The notes: generated from the sequence alone by a model not told the origin. A stretch of 64,000 nt of DNA from Mycolicibacterium cosmeticum (GCA_016197365.1 JACPVS010000004.1:62001-126000); one strand, 5' to 3'; counted from the first letter of the stretch, positions 16,867 to 25,729 are shown. A program made the numbers and translations.

Positions 16867-18441
16867 TTGGTGACCGGCCCCCTGCTGGGACCCGGCTACC
16901 TGTTGCTGCGCGATGCGGTGTCCACGCCGCGGTCGTATCTGTCTGACGCCGCCCTGGGCCTGACCGAAGCGGCGCCGCGGGCGCTGCCGCAGGACTTCCT
17001 CCTGGCTGCGGTGTCGCCCGTCGTCGACGGCGGCGTCGTGGTCAAGGTATTACTGGTGGCCGGTCTGTGGCTGGCCGGCTGGGGCGCGGCGCGTCTGGTC
17101 GCGGTGGTGCTGCCCGACACCGGGATGGCGGGCCAGTGCGTGGCGGTGACCCTGGCGATCTGGAATCCCTATGTCGCCGAACGGTTGTTGCAGGGGCACT
17201 GGAGCCTGCTGGTCGGTTACGGGTGTCTGCCGTGGGTGGCCGCGGCCGTGTTCCGGGCCAACTGGCCGGCGCTGGTGTTCTGGATCGCGGTCGCGGGCCT
17301 GACACCGACAGGACTGCTGCTTGCGGCCATCGTGGCGCTGGTGTGCGTGCGGGGTTGGCGCCCCGCCGGATTGGTGATCGCCGCGTCGGCCGCCGCCGCA
17401 CTGCCCTGGCTGACGGCGTCGGTGCTGGCCGAGTCGCTATCGGGCACCGCGAGCGGGGGCGTACCGGCATTCGCGGCCCGGGCCGAGCCGGGCCTCGGGA
17501 CGTTGGGCAGCCTGGCCGGACTCGCGGGCATCTGGAACGGGCAAGCGGTACCCGGTTCGCGGACAAGCCTTTTCGCTCTCTTTGCGACGGTCGGATTGCT
17601 CGCGGTGGTGGCCGTCGGGCTGCCCGCGGTGTTGCGGGTGCGCGAGGCGCGGCCCCTCCTGGTGCTGGCACTGGTGGCCGTGCTGCTGCCCGCATTGCTG
17701 GCGACCGGGCCCGGACTGGCGTTGCTGGAGACGGTGATCCGCACGGTACCCGGACTGGGCGTGCTGCGCGACGGCCAGAAATGGGTGGCGCTGGCGCTGC
17801 CCGGTTACGTCCTGGCTGCCGCGGGTGTGGCGCGTCACGGCCGCGCGGTGGCCGTCGTCTGCGGCGCCGCGCTGATCGCGGTGCTGCCCGATCTGGCATG
17901 GGGGGTGGGCGGGCAGCTGCGCGCGGTGCACTACCCGCCGGGGTGGACGGCGGTGGCGGCGATGATCAACGCCGATCCCCGCCCGGTCGCGGTGTTGCCC
18001 GTCGACAGCATGCGGCAGTTCGCCTGGGCCGGACCGGCGCCGGTGCTCGATCCGTTGCCCCGGTGGGTTTCCGCCGACGTCTGGTCCAGCGGCGACCTGC
18101 TGATCGGCGGCAAGACGGTGCCCGGGGAAGGCACCCGGGGCCGCGAGGTGACGGCAATGCTCCTCGACGGCGCCTCGCGGGATCGGCTGGCCGACGCCGG
18201 CGTGGGGTGGGTGGTGGCCGAATCAGGCTCGCCCACAATGGATCTCCCGGTCGCCTACCGGGACGATGAGCTGACGCTGTACCGGATCGGCGGGTCTGCG
18301 CCCGGAGCCACCGGGCGTGGCGTCCTGATCGCCGCACATCTGGTCTGGCTGGGGACGCTGGTGGGGGCCGGGGTGCTCGCGCTGTCGCGCCGGCCGCGGC
18401 CGGGATGGTTTGACCCGACGCGCGGCGTTCCTAGCCATTAA
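16867..18441 (+). CDS. Polytopic membrane protein (Rv0226c-like)
   Basis: About 524 aa as given, with many hydrophobic helices, a large loop near the C-terminus and a final helix. It resembles the Rv0226c membrane protein of the same neighbourhood. The start is unclear. TTG 16867 is the first ordinary start codon, but the same frame stays open upstream with a plausible signal-anchor sequence (RTWIAPAYALALSLL) as far as an ATT at 16813 that overlaps the DUF3068 stop. A rare ATT or CTG start is possible. Function unknown; a flippase or GT-C-like envelope role is only suggested by the neighbours. Confidence 0.75.
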   Translation: MVTGPLLGPGYLLLRDAVSTPRSYLSDAALGLTEAAPRALPQDFLLAAVSPVVDGGVVVKVLLVAGLWLAGWGAARLVAVVLPDTGMAGQCVAVTLAIWNPYVAERLLQGHWSLLVGYGCLPWVAAAVFRANWPALVFWIAVAGLTPTGLLLAAIVALVCVRGWRPAGLVIAASAAAALPWLTASVLAESLSGTASGGVPAFAARAEPGLGTLGSLAGLAGIWNGQAVPGSRTSLFALFATVGLLAVVAVGLPAVLRVREARPLLVLALVAVLLPALLATGPGLALLETVIRTVPGLGVLRDGQKWVALALPGYVLAAAGVARHGRAVAVVCGAALIAVLPDLAWGVGGQLRAVHYPPGWTAVAAMINADPRPVAVLPVDSMRQFAWAGPAPVLDPLPRWVSADVWSSGDLLIGGKTVPGEGTRGREVTAMLLDGASRDRLADAGVGWVVAESGSPTMDLPVAYRDDELTLYRIGGSAPGATGRGVLIAAHLVWLGTLVGAGVLALSRRPRPGWFDPTRGVPSH

Positions 18442-18481
18442 GGTTCAAACGCGATACACCGCACGACTACAGGAGCTCCAC

Positions 18482-18766
18482 ATGAACGCCGTTACTTCGC
18501 CCTGGCTGCGCCGCGCCGCCGGCCTGCTCGTCTTCGCCTCGCTGGCGGCGGGATCCGTCGCCTGCTCCAACAGTGAGAAGGAAGCGCCGAGCACCAGCAC
18601 GACGACGACCACCACCACGACCGCACCGGCGACGAGCACGGCACCCACGGAGCCCACCGAGAAGAGCATCAGCCCGACCGGCGGCAACAAGTTCTCGCCG
18701 ACGGTGAAAGCGCCTGGGCCGCAGACCGCCGCGCCCGGCAACCTGCCCGGTAACTCGCCGAAGTAG
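18482..18766 (+). CDS. Small putative lipoprotein with Thr-rich linker
   Basis: A 94-aa exported protein. ATG 18482 is preceded by AGGAG. The N-terminus MNAVTSPWLRRAAG leads into a hydrophobic stretch ending SVAC (Cys about 28), an imperfect lipobox. The mature part is a low-complexity chain of Thr, Ser, Ala, Pro and Glu with eight consecutive threonines. It is probably tethered outside the membrane, perhaps glycosylated, with no enzymatic domain. It lies 40 nt after the membrane protein gene and ends 3 nt before the convergent glycosyltransferase. Confidence 0.7.
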   Translation: MNAVTSPWLRRAAGLLVFASLAAGSVACSNSEKEAPSTSTTTTTTTTAPATSTAPTEPTEKSISPTGGNKFSPTVKAPGPQTAAPGNLPGNSPK

Positions 18767-18769
18767 CGG

Positions 18770-19933
18770 CTACACCACGCCGCTGACGTATCGGCCGGCG
18801 TGCACGGACTCCAGCACGACGCGCATGGCGTCGGCGCTCTGCTGCCAAGAGAATTCGGCGCTGCGCGCCTGCGCCTTCGCGCCGAGTTCGATCCGCAGGA
18901 CCGGATCGGTCAGCAGGCGCGCCATGCCGTCGGCGAGTTCGGCGGGGCCGTCGACCAGCAGACCGGTGACGCCGTCGACGATCGAGTCGGTCAGCCCGCC
19001 CGAGGACCGGTAGCCGATGGTCGGGACGCCGTGTTGGGCGGCCTCGATGACGGCCAGCCCCCAGCCTTCCTTGCGCGACGGCATCAGGTGTACCCAACTT
19101 CGTTGGATCACTTGGTGTTTGAGGTCATCACCGACGTGCCCGTGGAACGTCACCGCGTCGGCGATGCCGATCCGGGCGGCGTGGGCGACCAGCCGGTCCT
19201 CCCACCAGCCGCCGCCGACGATGTCGAGATGAAGGTCCGGCAACTGGGGGCGCAGCGCCGCGACGGCGTCCAGCGCATCTTCGATCTGCTTGTGCGGCAC
19301 CAGCCGCGACAACACCGCCACCCGCGGTGTCACCGACCGGGGTTGCTCGAGCGTGCGCTCGGGCGCCGCGTCAAGGCCGTTGCGCACCACGGCGATCCGG
19401 TGCTTACCCACACCGAGTTCCATCAGATCGCGCGCCGAGGGCAGCGACACCGTCACGTACTGGTTGCGCCGGTGCAGCCGGGGTGAGAGCCGCGACTCCA
19501 CGAACCAGCCGAACCTCCCGGTGCGACGGCCGGCCACCGGCCACTGCTCACGGTGACAGTGATGCACCAGCACCATCGAGCGCCGACCGAACGCGAGCCG
19601 GGCCAGGAATGGGATGCCGTTCTGGGTGTCGATGACGACGTCGGGCCGGGACCGGCGCAGCGGACCGAGGCCCAACCGGGCCAGCACCATGACCAGGCCG
19701 GCCCAGACGTACACCGAATAGGGGCCGCCGCCGCGGCTGACGGTGACGCCGTCGAGCACTTCGCGGCGCGGCGCGCCGGGATAGCGCGCGGTGCGCAGCG
19801 TGACCTCGACCCCATCGGCCGCCAACCGGGTGCCGATGCGTTGCAGATACGCCTCGCTGCCGCCGCCCTGCGGGTGCCCCGTGTCACGCCAGCACAACAG
19901 CAGCACTGAGCGGACGGAACGGCGGACGGACAT
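18770..19933 (-). CDS. GT4-family glycosyltransferase (Rv0225-like)
   Basis: A 387-aa GT-B fold enzyme. The N-terminal domain begins SVLLLCWRDTGHPQGGGSEAY, with the glycine-rich acceptor-side loop. The C-terminal nucleotide-sugar domain shows VAVLSRLVPHKQIEDAL, FHGHVGDDLKH and the GT4 donor motif PSRKEGWGLAVIEAAQHG. It is expected to transfer a sugar to an envelope glycolipid or polysaccharide precursor at the inner membrane face. ATG 19933. The gene is divergent from the methyltransferase gene 33 nt away, so they share a promoter region. Acceptor and donor sugar are unknown. Confidence 0.9.
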   Translation of the reverse strand: MSVRRSVRSVLLLCWRDTGHPQGGGSEAYLQRIGTRLAADGVEVTLRTARYPGAPRREVLDGVTVSRGGGPYSVYVWAGLVMVLARLGLGPLRRSRPDVVIDTQNGIPFLARLAFGRRSMVLVHHCHREQWPVAGRRTGRFGWFVESRLSPRLHRRNQYVTVSLPSARDLMELGVGKHRIAVVRNGLDAAPERTLEQPRSVTPRVAVLSRLVPHKQIEDALDAVAALRPQLPDLHLDIVGGGWWEDRLVAHAARIGIADAVTFHGHVGDDLKHQVIQRSWVHLMPSRKEGWGLAVIEAAQHGVPTIGYRSSGGLTDSIVDGVTGLLVDGPAELADGMARLLTDPVLRIELGAKAQARSAEFSWQQSADAMRVVLESVHAGRYVSGVV

Positions 19934-19966
19934 CGTGTCGAGAGTACCGGTGAGTAGTTTGAGCAG

Positions 19967-20737
19967 GTGCCGTCTGCCCTGAGCCTGCTGGCCCCGCGCG
20001 CGACGTTGCGGCGGTCGGCCCGGTTACTGGGCGCCTTCCGCTTCGAGCAGAGCGATCCGGCCCGCTTCTACGGCGCGCTGGCCGACGACACGGCGGCCAT
20101 GGTCGCCGACCTGTGGACGGGCGCCACCTCCTCGGCGCCGGGCGGTGCGACGGTGCTCGACGTCGGCGGCGGCCCGGGGTACTTCTCGGCGGCCTTCGAC
20201 GCTGCCGGGATGACCTATATCGGCGTGGAGCCGGACCCGAAAGAAATGCACGCGGGCCCCGCGGCGGCGCCCGGTGCGGGCATGTTCGTCCGTGCGTCCG
20301 GGTTGGCCCTGCCCTTCGCCGATGACAGCGTCGACATCTGCCTGTCGTCGAACGTGGCCGAGCACGTCGCGCACCCGTGGCGGCTGGGCAACGAGATGTT
20401 GCGGGTGACCCGGCCCGGTGGGCTGGTGGTGCTGTCGTACACGGTGTGGCTGGGCCCGTTCGGCGGGCACGAGATGGGGCTGACGCATTACCTGGGCGGT
20501 GCCCGCGCGGCCGAGCGCTACACCCGCAAACACGGGCACCGACCGAAGAACGACTACGGCTCGTCGTTGTTCGCGGTGTCCGTCGCCGACGGGCTGCGCT
20601 GGGCGCGGTCGACCGGTGCGATGGTCGCCGCATATCCCCGGTACCACCCGCGATGGGCCTGGTGGATGACGGCGATTCCGGTCTGGCGGGAATTCACCGT
20701 GAGCAATCTGGTGCTGGTGTTGCGGCCGTCCGGGTAG
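19967..20737 (+). CDS. Class I SAM-dependent methyltransferase (Rv0224c-like)
   Basis: A 256-aa methyltransferase. Motif I VLDVGGGPG is at residues 63-71, followed by YIGVEPDPKE and DICLSSNVAEHV, typical of the methyltransferase-11 group. The GTG start at 19967 comes after a short AG-rich stretch. There is no membrane segment, so it is cytoplasmic. Pairing with a glycosyltransferase in a conserved envelope block suggests methylation of a sugar or lipid intermediate; this is inference. Confidence 0.88.
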   Translation: MPSALSLLAPRATLRRSARLLGAFRFEQSDPARFYGALADDTAAMVADLWTGATSSAPGGATVLDVGGGPGYFSAAFDAAGMTYIGVEPDPKEMHAGPAAAPGAGMFVRASGLALPFADDSVDICLSSNVAEHVAHPWRLGNEMLRVTRPGGLVVLSYTVWLGPFGGHEMGLTHYLGGARAAERYTRKHGHRPKNDYGSSLFAVSVADGLRWARSTGAMVAAYPRYHPRWAWWMTAIPVWREFTVSNLVLVLRPSG

Positions 20738-20744
20738 CGCCAAT

Positions 20745-20758
20745 TGCAACGTGTTCTC
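20745..20758. promoter_or_regulatory. KstR-like operator, one mismatch
   Basis: TGCAACGTGTTCTC fits the published KstR consensus TnnAACnnGTTnnA at every fixed position but the last. It sits 31 nt before the ATG of the aldehyde dehydrogenase gene, where a repressor would block transcription. KstR represses cholesterol catabolism genes in mycobacteria. The match is weaker than the perfect site at 36309. Confidence 0.5.
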
Positions 20759-20789
20759 GTTTCGACCAGAACTGGGTAATGTGACGCTT

Positions 20790-22262
20790 ATGACACAGAG
20801 CACGGCTTTGAAAACGACGTGGGACAAGCTGTTCATCGGCGGCGAGTGGGCCGATCCGTCGACCAGCGAGGTCATCGAGGTCTTCTGCCCCGCGACCGGC
20901 GAGAAGGTCGGGCAGGTTCCGCTGGCCGCCAAGGCCGACGTCGACGCCGCCTGCGCAGCCGCGCGCAAGGCCTTCGACGAGGGCCCGTGGCCGCGGATGT
21001 CGCCGAAGGAACGCGAGGCCGTGGTGGCCAAGGCGACCGCACTGATCGAGGCACGCGCCGACGAGTTCAAGGCGCTGCTCGCGCTGGAGACCGGCCAGCC
21101 GCCGACCATCGTCGACATGATGCAGTACGGCGCCGCGATGTCGACGCTGAACTTCTACGCCACGGCCGCCGACAAGTTCGCGTGGAAGGACATCCGCGAC
21201 GGCCTGTACGGCCAGACCTTGGTGCTGCGGGAGCCGGTCGGGGTCGTCGGCGCCGTCGTGGCCTGGAACGTGCCGTTCTTCCTGGCCGCCAACAAGCTGG
21301 GCCCGGCCCTGCTGGCCGGCTGCACGATCGTGCTCAAGCCGGCCCGCGAGACCCCGCTGACCACCAACCTGATGGCTGACATGTTCGCCGAGGCCGGCCT
21401 CCCCGAGGGTGTGCTGTCGGTGGTTCCCGGTGGTCCGGAGACCGGCCGCGCGCTGACCGACAACCCGGCACTGGACAAGTTCACCTTCACGGGCTCCAGC
21501 GCGGTCGGCAAGGAGATCGGCAAGATCGCCGCCGAGAAGCTCAAGCCGTGCACGCTGGAACTGGGCGGTAAGTCCGCGGCGATCATCCTCGAGGATGCCG
21601 ACCTGGATTCCACCCTGCCGATGCTGATCTTCTCCGGCTTGATGAACGCCGGGCAGGCCTGTGTCGGCCAGACCCGCATCCTGGCGCCGCGGTCGCGTTA
21701 CGACGAGGTCGTCGAGAAGGTCGGTGCCGCCGCCGGCGCCATGCAGTGCGGCCTGCCCGACGATCCGGCTTCCATGATCGGTCCGCTGATCAGCGAGAAG
21801 CAGCGCGAGCGGGTCGAGGGCTACATCAAGAAGGGCGTCGAAGAGGGCGCTCGCATCGTCGCCGGCGGTGGCCGGCCCGAGGGCTTGGACGGCGGCTGGT
21901 TCGTGCAGCCGACGGTGTTCGCCGATGTCGACAACTCGATGACCATCGCCCAGGAGGAGATCTTCGGGCCGGTGCTCGTCATCATCCCGTTCGACGACGA
22001 GGCCGACGCCGTGCGTATCGCCAACGACTCGGTGTACGGATTGGCCGGTTCGGTGTACACCACCGACTACCCCAAGGCCATCGAGATCGCCTCGCAGATC
22101 CGCACCGGCACGTACGGCGTGAACATGTACGCATTCGACCCGGGCGCACCGTTCGGCGGGTACAAGAACTCCGGCATCGGCCGCGAATGTGGGCCCGAGG
22201 GCATCGGAGGCTACTGCGAGTCCAAGAGCGTGCTGCTGCCGTTCGGTTACACCCCTGAGTAA
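20790..22262 (+). CDS. Aldehyde dehydrogenase (Rv0223c-like)
   Basis: A 490-aa NAD(P)-dependent aldehyde dehydrogenase. The cofactor loop is FTGSSAVGKEIG, the general-base glutamate is E257 in LELGGKS, and the nucleophile is C291 in NAGQACVGQTR. All catalytic residues are present. ATG 20790 was chosen over GTG 20751, which would add 13 residues overlapping a probable operator. A KstR-type site lies directly upstream, which suggests a role in sterol or lipid degradation. A clear intrinsic terminator follows at 22280. Physiological aldehyde unknown. Confidence 0.92.
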   Translation: MTQSTALKTTWDKLFIGGEWADPSTSEVIEVFCPATGEKVGQVPLAAKADVDAACAAARKAFDEGPWPRMSPKEREAVVAKATALIEARADEFKALLALETGQPPTIVDMMQYGAAMSTLNFYATAADKFAWKDIRDGLYGQTLVLREPVGVVGAVVAWNVPFFLAANKLGPALLAGCTIVLKPARETPLTTNLMADMFAEAGLPEGVLSVVPGGPETGRALTDNPALDKFTFTGSSAVGKEIGKIAAEKLKPCTLELGGKSAAIILEDADLDSTLPMLIFSGLMNAGQACVGQTRILAPRSRYDEVVEKVGAAAGAMQCGLPDDPASMIGPLISEKQRERVEGYIKKGVEEGARIVAGGGRPEGLDGGWFVQPTVFADVDNSMTIAQEEIFGPVLVIIPFDDEADAVRIANDSVYGLAGSVYTTDYPKAIEIASQIRTGTYGVNMYAFDPGAPFGGYKNSGIGRECGPEGIGGYCESKSVLLPFGYTPE

Positions 22263-22279
22263 AACGCGGTAGACGACGA

Positions 22280-22319
22280 AAAGGCCTGCGCCCGGACCAG
22301 ATCCGGGGTAGGCCTTTTC
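22280..22319 (+). terminator. Intrinsic terminator after the aldehyde dehydrogenase gene
   Basis: AAAAGGCCT (22280-22288) pairs with AGGCCTTTT (22311-22319). Inside, CCCGGA (22292-22297) pairs with TCCGGG (22303-22308). The hairpin ends in a short T-run, a conventional rho-independent shape and the only one of that type I noticed in this window. Confidence 0.8.
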
Positions 22320-22383
22320 CGTGCGGACAGCTGGCATTCAGGCTCGTCGGTTAGCGTGGCGCCCCCAACTACGAGGAGGCAAC

Positions 22384-22605
22384 GTGGCAGTTTCGGTGGA
22401 TCTGGCGAAGTCGCTGGACAAGGCGTACGAGGACAAGTCGGTCAAGGAGATCCTGGATGCGTCGCCCGCGGCCCTGGCCGGTGTGACCGACGCGGACGCC
22501 AAGCACCTCGAGGACGCCTTCGGCATCAAGACGGTGCGGCAGCTGGGCAGCAACAAGTTCTTCGCCGTCGCCGCAGCATTGGCCGCGCTGGAGAGCGCGG
22601 GCTAA
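22384..22605 (+). CDS. Conserved hypothetical small protein, 73 aa
   Basis: A 73-aa helical protein starting at GTG 22384 behind GAGGAGG (22373-22379). The middle part (LAGVTDADAKHLEDAFGIKT) looks like a helix-hairpin-helix segment, followed by VRQLGSNKFFAVAAALAALE. No enzyme signature, signal peptide or membrane helix is visible. The strong ribosome site and actinobacterial look support a real gene. DNA or protein binding is possible but unproven. It overlaps the convergent lipoprotein gene by 4 nt. Confidence 0.7.
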   Translation: MAVSVDLAKSLDKAYEDKSVKEILDASPAALAGVTDADAKHLEDAFGIKTVRQLGSNKFFAVAAALAALESAG

Positions 22606-23132
22606 CGCGGCGGTTCGGTCAGCTTCGGCAGTGGGGTGTCCGGTGCCGGTTTACCGGTGAACAGTTTGGCCGTGGCCGGCACCGGGCCCACCACATAGGA
22701 GCGCACGACCGGGTTGTGCGTCTCGCCGGGCCAGCAGTCGGCCATGATCCGGTTTGCGGCGGTCGATCCAGCCGAGAACGTGAGATCGATCTCGACGGTG
22801 ACGTGGTCGGTGTCCGCGCCCGTGACGCGGGGGGCGATATCGCACGGCGGCGGACCCACCATGCCCGGCGGAATCTGCGAAGCGACCGACGGCGCATGGA
22901 AGTACACCGTGGCGACGGTGGTTCCGTCCGGGCCCGGCGCCGTCAGGTAGCCGATCATGTCGAGCTGCCCCCGGGTGGCGCCCGGCTGCGGCAGGAACGC
23001 CGGCACGCCGGGCAGGATGTTGGCAGTCGTGGACGTCGCGGAAGTTGTTGGTGCTGCGGTGTTCTCGTGCGCACACGACGTGACGAGTGCGGCGATGGTC
23101 AGCACTGCGGTTGCGCCCTTGCCGAACACCAT
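22602..23132 (-). CDS. Putative lipoprotein of unknown function
   Basis: A 176-aa exported lipoprotein. The N-terminus MVFGKGATAVLTIAALVTSC has a short basic region, a hydrophobic core and a lipobox with Cys 20. A Thr/Ser-rich linker follows. The mature domain contains the cysteine pair CDIAP and DCWPGETHNP, which could form a disulfide. The fold resembles mycobacterial lipoproteins of unknown role. It lies just downstream of the ESX-type cassette on the same strand, but base composition has returned to the genome average, so it need not belong to it. Confidence 0.72.
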   Translation of the reverse strand: MVFGKGATAVLTIAALVTSCAHENTAAPTTSATSTTANILPGVPAFLPQPGATRGQLDMIGYLTAPGPDGTTVATVYFHAPSVASQIPPGMVGPPPCDIAPRVTGADTDHVTVEIDLTFSAGSTAANRIMADCWPGETHNPVVRSYVVGPVPATAKLFTGKPAPDTPLPKLTEPPR

Positions 23133-23172
23133 GAGGTGACTTTAGTCGACCACTATTGCGGCTGGTCCTCGA

Positions 23173-23586
23173 TCAGCAACCCAGCCCCCACTCCTTCAAG
23201 CCATAGGCCCGGCGCAGCGCTCGAAGGTCATCGCACGCCTTTCGAGCGGAGTATGGATCGTCGAACAACCGCACGACGCGGTCGAGGTTCTCGCGGGCCC
23301 ACCGCACCTCTTTGACTGCCGGGAGAAATTCGATGTTCGCGTGATTCTCGACGTATTTCCGCAGCAACGAGATCCAGAAGGCTTCTGCCCCTTCCGACTT
23401 GTGGGACGGCCCGACCATCGCGCTGAACTGACCGCGGTCGATCGCCAACGTCCACTCGAGCACCGGTCCGGTCACCGTCATCCCGGCGTTCGCCACGCTG
23501 CCCGTCCGAGAATCGGCAATCCGGTACCCGGGGTCGGAATAGAGGAAGTCGAAGTTCGCAAGGTAGAACTCCAGCAGCTTCTTCAT
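23173..23586 (-). CDS. Hypothetical 137-aa protein, last gene of the ESX-type cassette
   Basis: A soluble 137-aa protein starting MKKLLEFYLANFDFLY at ATG 23586, with GAGAGGCGG just upstream. It has no signal peptide or membrane helix. The middle part shows VLEWTLAIDRGQFSAMV, and the C-terminal third is helical and charged (RENLDRVVRLFDDPYSARKA). Position after a WXG-type effector and lower GC content than surrounding genes make an immunity protein the best guess. I cannot name a family. Confidence 0.6.
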   Translation of the reverse strand: MKKLLEFYLANFDFLYSDPGYRIADSRTGSVANAGMTVTGPVLEWTLAIDRGQFSAMVGPSHKSEGAEAFWISLLRKYVENHANIEFLPAVKEVRWARENLDRVVRLFDDPYSARKACDDLRALRRAYGLKEWGLGC

Positions 23587-23614
23587 GGCCGCCTCTCACT
23601 CGTGTCGCCGATGA

Positions 23615-24187
23615 TCAAGTCCACAACTTCGACGCAAACAGGAACAGACCCCAACTGAACCCGGCTCCGTATCTGGTTCCTTCCCAAGTAAATTCGTGCA
23701 CCTCATGGGCAGGAAGAACCGAATCGAACAACGACGAGCGGTACGTGAGTGCGGTCGGCCCGAAATGATCATTGAAATCCGACGTGTCCATACTCCATGG
23801 CGGCTGTTCAACCGGTGAGAGCGCAGCCACGGGGCGCCCGTTCTCACGCATGTATCGCGCCGACTCAAGCGCGCCGACGCCATCGGCCGATGCGGTGAAG
23901 GCGAATTCAGGCCACAACACGCCGTTGTAAGTCAGCGACCGAGCGCCTCCACCCGTCGCTCCTACCAGCCGTTTCAGGTCCTCGAACTGAGAGCCGGAGT
24001 GTGCAAAGAGGTCGGCCAGCCGCTGATGAATCTTCTGCGCATCCATGAAGGACAGTCCACGTTCTGACAACTTAGACTCGAGCACCGCTTGCCGGTTGAT
24101 CATCCCGTGCTGCATCGTCACCAACAGGTAGACCTCGAACTCGAGGGGCGAACTGCTCTGCACTGTATTCACAATAAATCCCCTCAT
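23615..24187 (-). CDS. Hypothetical 190-aa protein coupled to the ESX-type effector
   Basis: A 190-aa soluble protein. ATG 24187 overlaps the TGA of the upstream effector reading frame (ATGA), so it is translated with it. Visible segments are a helical N-terminal half (LEFEVYLLVTMQHGMIN, KIHQRLADLFAHSGSQ), a glycine-rich turn (GATGGGARSLTYNG) and an aromatic C-terminus (EFTWEGTRYGAGFSWGLFLF). No known domain is recognised. Codon use is visibly less GC-rich than neighbouring chromosomal genes. It may be a chaperone, immunity protein or second effector part. Confidence 0.6.
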   Translation of the reverse strand: MRGFIVNTVQSSSPLEFEVYLLVTMQHGMINRQAVLESKLSERGLSFMDAQKIHQRLADLFAHSGSQFEDLKRLVGATGGGARSLTYNGVLWPEFAFTASADGVGALESARYMRENGRPVAALSPVEQPPWSMDTSDFNDHFGPTALTYRSSLFDSVLPAHEVHEFTWEGTRYGAGFSWGLFLFASKLWT

Positions 24188-25229
24188 TGGCCTAAGTACG
24201 GCAAGAACTGCATCAAGTCACCTCTGAATACGCTCACCGAGCCGTCTGGGTGCACCTGCATCGCAATTCTTTGCGGCAGCGACGCCGGCAACACCATTTT
24301 CGTTCCGTCGGGCAGAGTTGCTACTCCTGCCGTTTCACCGAAAGCAACTCGGGCGGCAAGGTTCGTCGCTTGTGCTGCGTCTGTCTGGCTCAACTGTAGT
24401 TCCGTCACCCTCGCGGCCAGCGTCTGAGTATGGGACGGCCCGCCGTCCGGAATCATGCTGATCTCACGACCGATCTGGGCGCCCATCGAATTGATCGGGT
24501 CGGCGAGCGGCGGCACTTGGTCTAACCCCTCTGCCGAGAGCGTGTGACCTTGCGGAACAACCGAATCGGATACCTGCGGCGGATGGACCAGGTCGTTCGG
24601 CAACCCGTCCGGGAGGTCGAGTCCTGCCCGCGCCAGCGCACCTTCGCCGCCGAACATCAGTGTCGGCGCTGTCATGGCGCCTTCGGCGGACTTCTGCCCC
24701 AGGTAGTACGCAGCGTTCGGTGAATTGAGAGCAGCCTTGACCTCATTGACAGCTGGATTCAGGGGACCGAACGGACCGCTGAACTGCTCGGCTGTTCCCT
24801 TGAGTAGGTCACCCCAGGCCTCTCCTATGCCAGGCTCGCCCGGACCGCCTTGACCGACGAGGTTCCTGATCTGTTGCTCCGTACCGAACCACGTATCGGC
24901 GAACCCATCCCCGAATCCCGGCTCCGGACCGTTGACCTCCGGCGGCCGATACGAAGGTGGCAGAGGCTGATTGGCTTTGGCCATCAGATCATTGACGCGT
25001 GCCTCGATCTGATCAGGCGGCACACCGTCATTGATCATCACCTGCCGCAACGCTGCTTTGGCGCGTTCAGCTTCGCCAGGATCCATCGGCGGCCGGGGCT
25101 GCGGCGCGGGCAACGGGCCCGAACCACCCGTCAGTTGTCCCAGCGCCTCATCCAGCGAATTCGGCTGCGCCGGAACTGGTTGCTTGGGACGCGGGGGCGC
25201 CGTAGGCTGCGGAGGTTTCGCGGCAGGAA
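24184..25229 (-). CDS. C-terminal part of ESX-type effector, separated by a frameshift
   Basis: An open frame in a different register from the upstream WXG piece. It starts with a Pro/Ala-rich linker (KPPQPTAPPRPKQPVPAQ), then PMDPGEAERAKAALRQV, glycine/proline-rich spacer sequence and a C-terminal domain ending in SVSVFRGDLMQFLPYLGQ. There is no good start codon or ribosome site at its beginning; the first start-like codon is a TTG near 25113, inside the linker. Joining it to the upstream frame by one extra C at the C5 tract 25230-25234 gives a continuous protein of about 512 aa. The C-terminal domain is unknown to me; a toxin is the obvious hypothesis. Confidence 0.65.
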
Positions 25230-25721
25230 CCCCCGTTGCTGACGAATCGCTTGCGCTAGCTCGCTATCTACTGCGGTACCGCGTGCTAACACTGCTGCGA
25301 TTCGTGTCTGCAAGTCCGTGACCTTCGCCGCGACTTGCGCCGCTGCCTCCTCAGTCAGATACGACGTGTCCGGCGGGATCACCTGGTTGGTAGCGGTGTT
25401 CACCTGTACGGCCGGTGCCGCGGCAGCATCGTTGAGAATGGCCTTGACGTCGGCGACAAGCGTCTCAGAATCCTTCTCCGCACGGTCCATCGCGCTGGCG
25501 GCTTTGCCGATCCGATCAGCGGCGTCCTCATGGTCACCAGCACTGGCCACCATCGCCTGCTGGGCAGTGGCGCCCGCGGCGCCCTCCCACGTCGACGCGC
25601 TAGCCAACGATCGATAGAACTCGGCCGACCGGTTGTGCGTCGCCGCCGCATCATGGGTCGCGGACGCGAGATTCCCGATCTCGCCCGGCCAGTCCAACAA
25701 CTCCTGCAGAGTCAATCCCAC
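25131..25721 (-). CDS. WXG-type N-terminal module of ESX effector (frameshifted)
   Basis: A 196-aa frame. The N-terminal 160 residues are a long helical T7SS module with the WxG turn (STWEGAAGATAQQ) and a YxxxE-like sequence (SYLTEE). The last 40 residues (from about RQQRGFLP) are Arg-rich and look like out-of-frame translation. The other frame at the same place encodes a sensible Pro-rich linker. Start GTG 25721, 8 nt after the EspC-like gene. Such modules are secreted by ESX systems as a dimer with a small partner, here probably the EspC-like protein. The gene is either interrupted, phase-variable, or affected by a base-calling error. Confidence 0.65.
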   Translation of the reverse strand: MGLTLQELLDWPGEIGNLASATHDAAATHNRSAEFYRSLASASTWEGAAGATAQQAMVASAGDHEDAADRIGKAASAMDRAEKDSETLVADVKAILNDAAAAPAVQVNTATNQVIPPDTSYLTEEAAAQVAAKVTDLQTRIAAVLARGTAVDSELAQAIRQQRGFLPRNLRSLRRPRVPSNQFRRSRIRWMRRWDN

Positions 25722-25729
25722 CGGTACGC

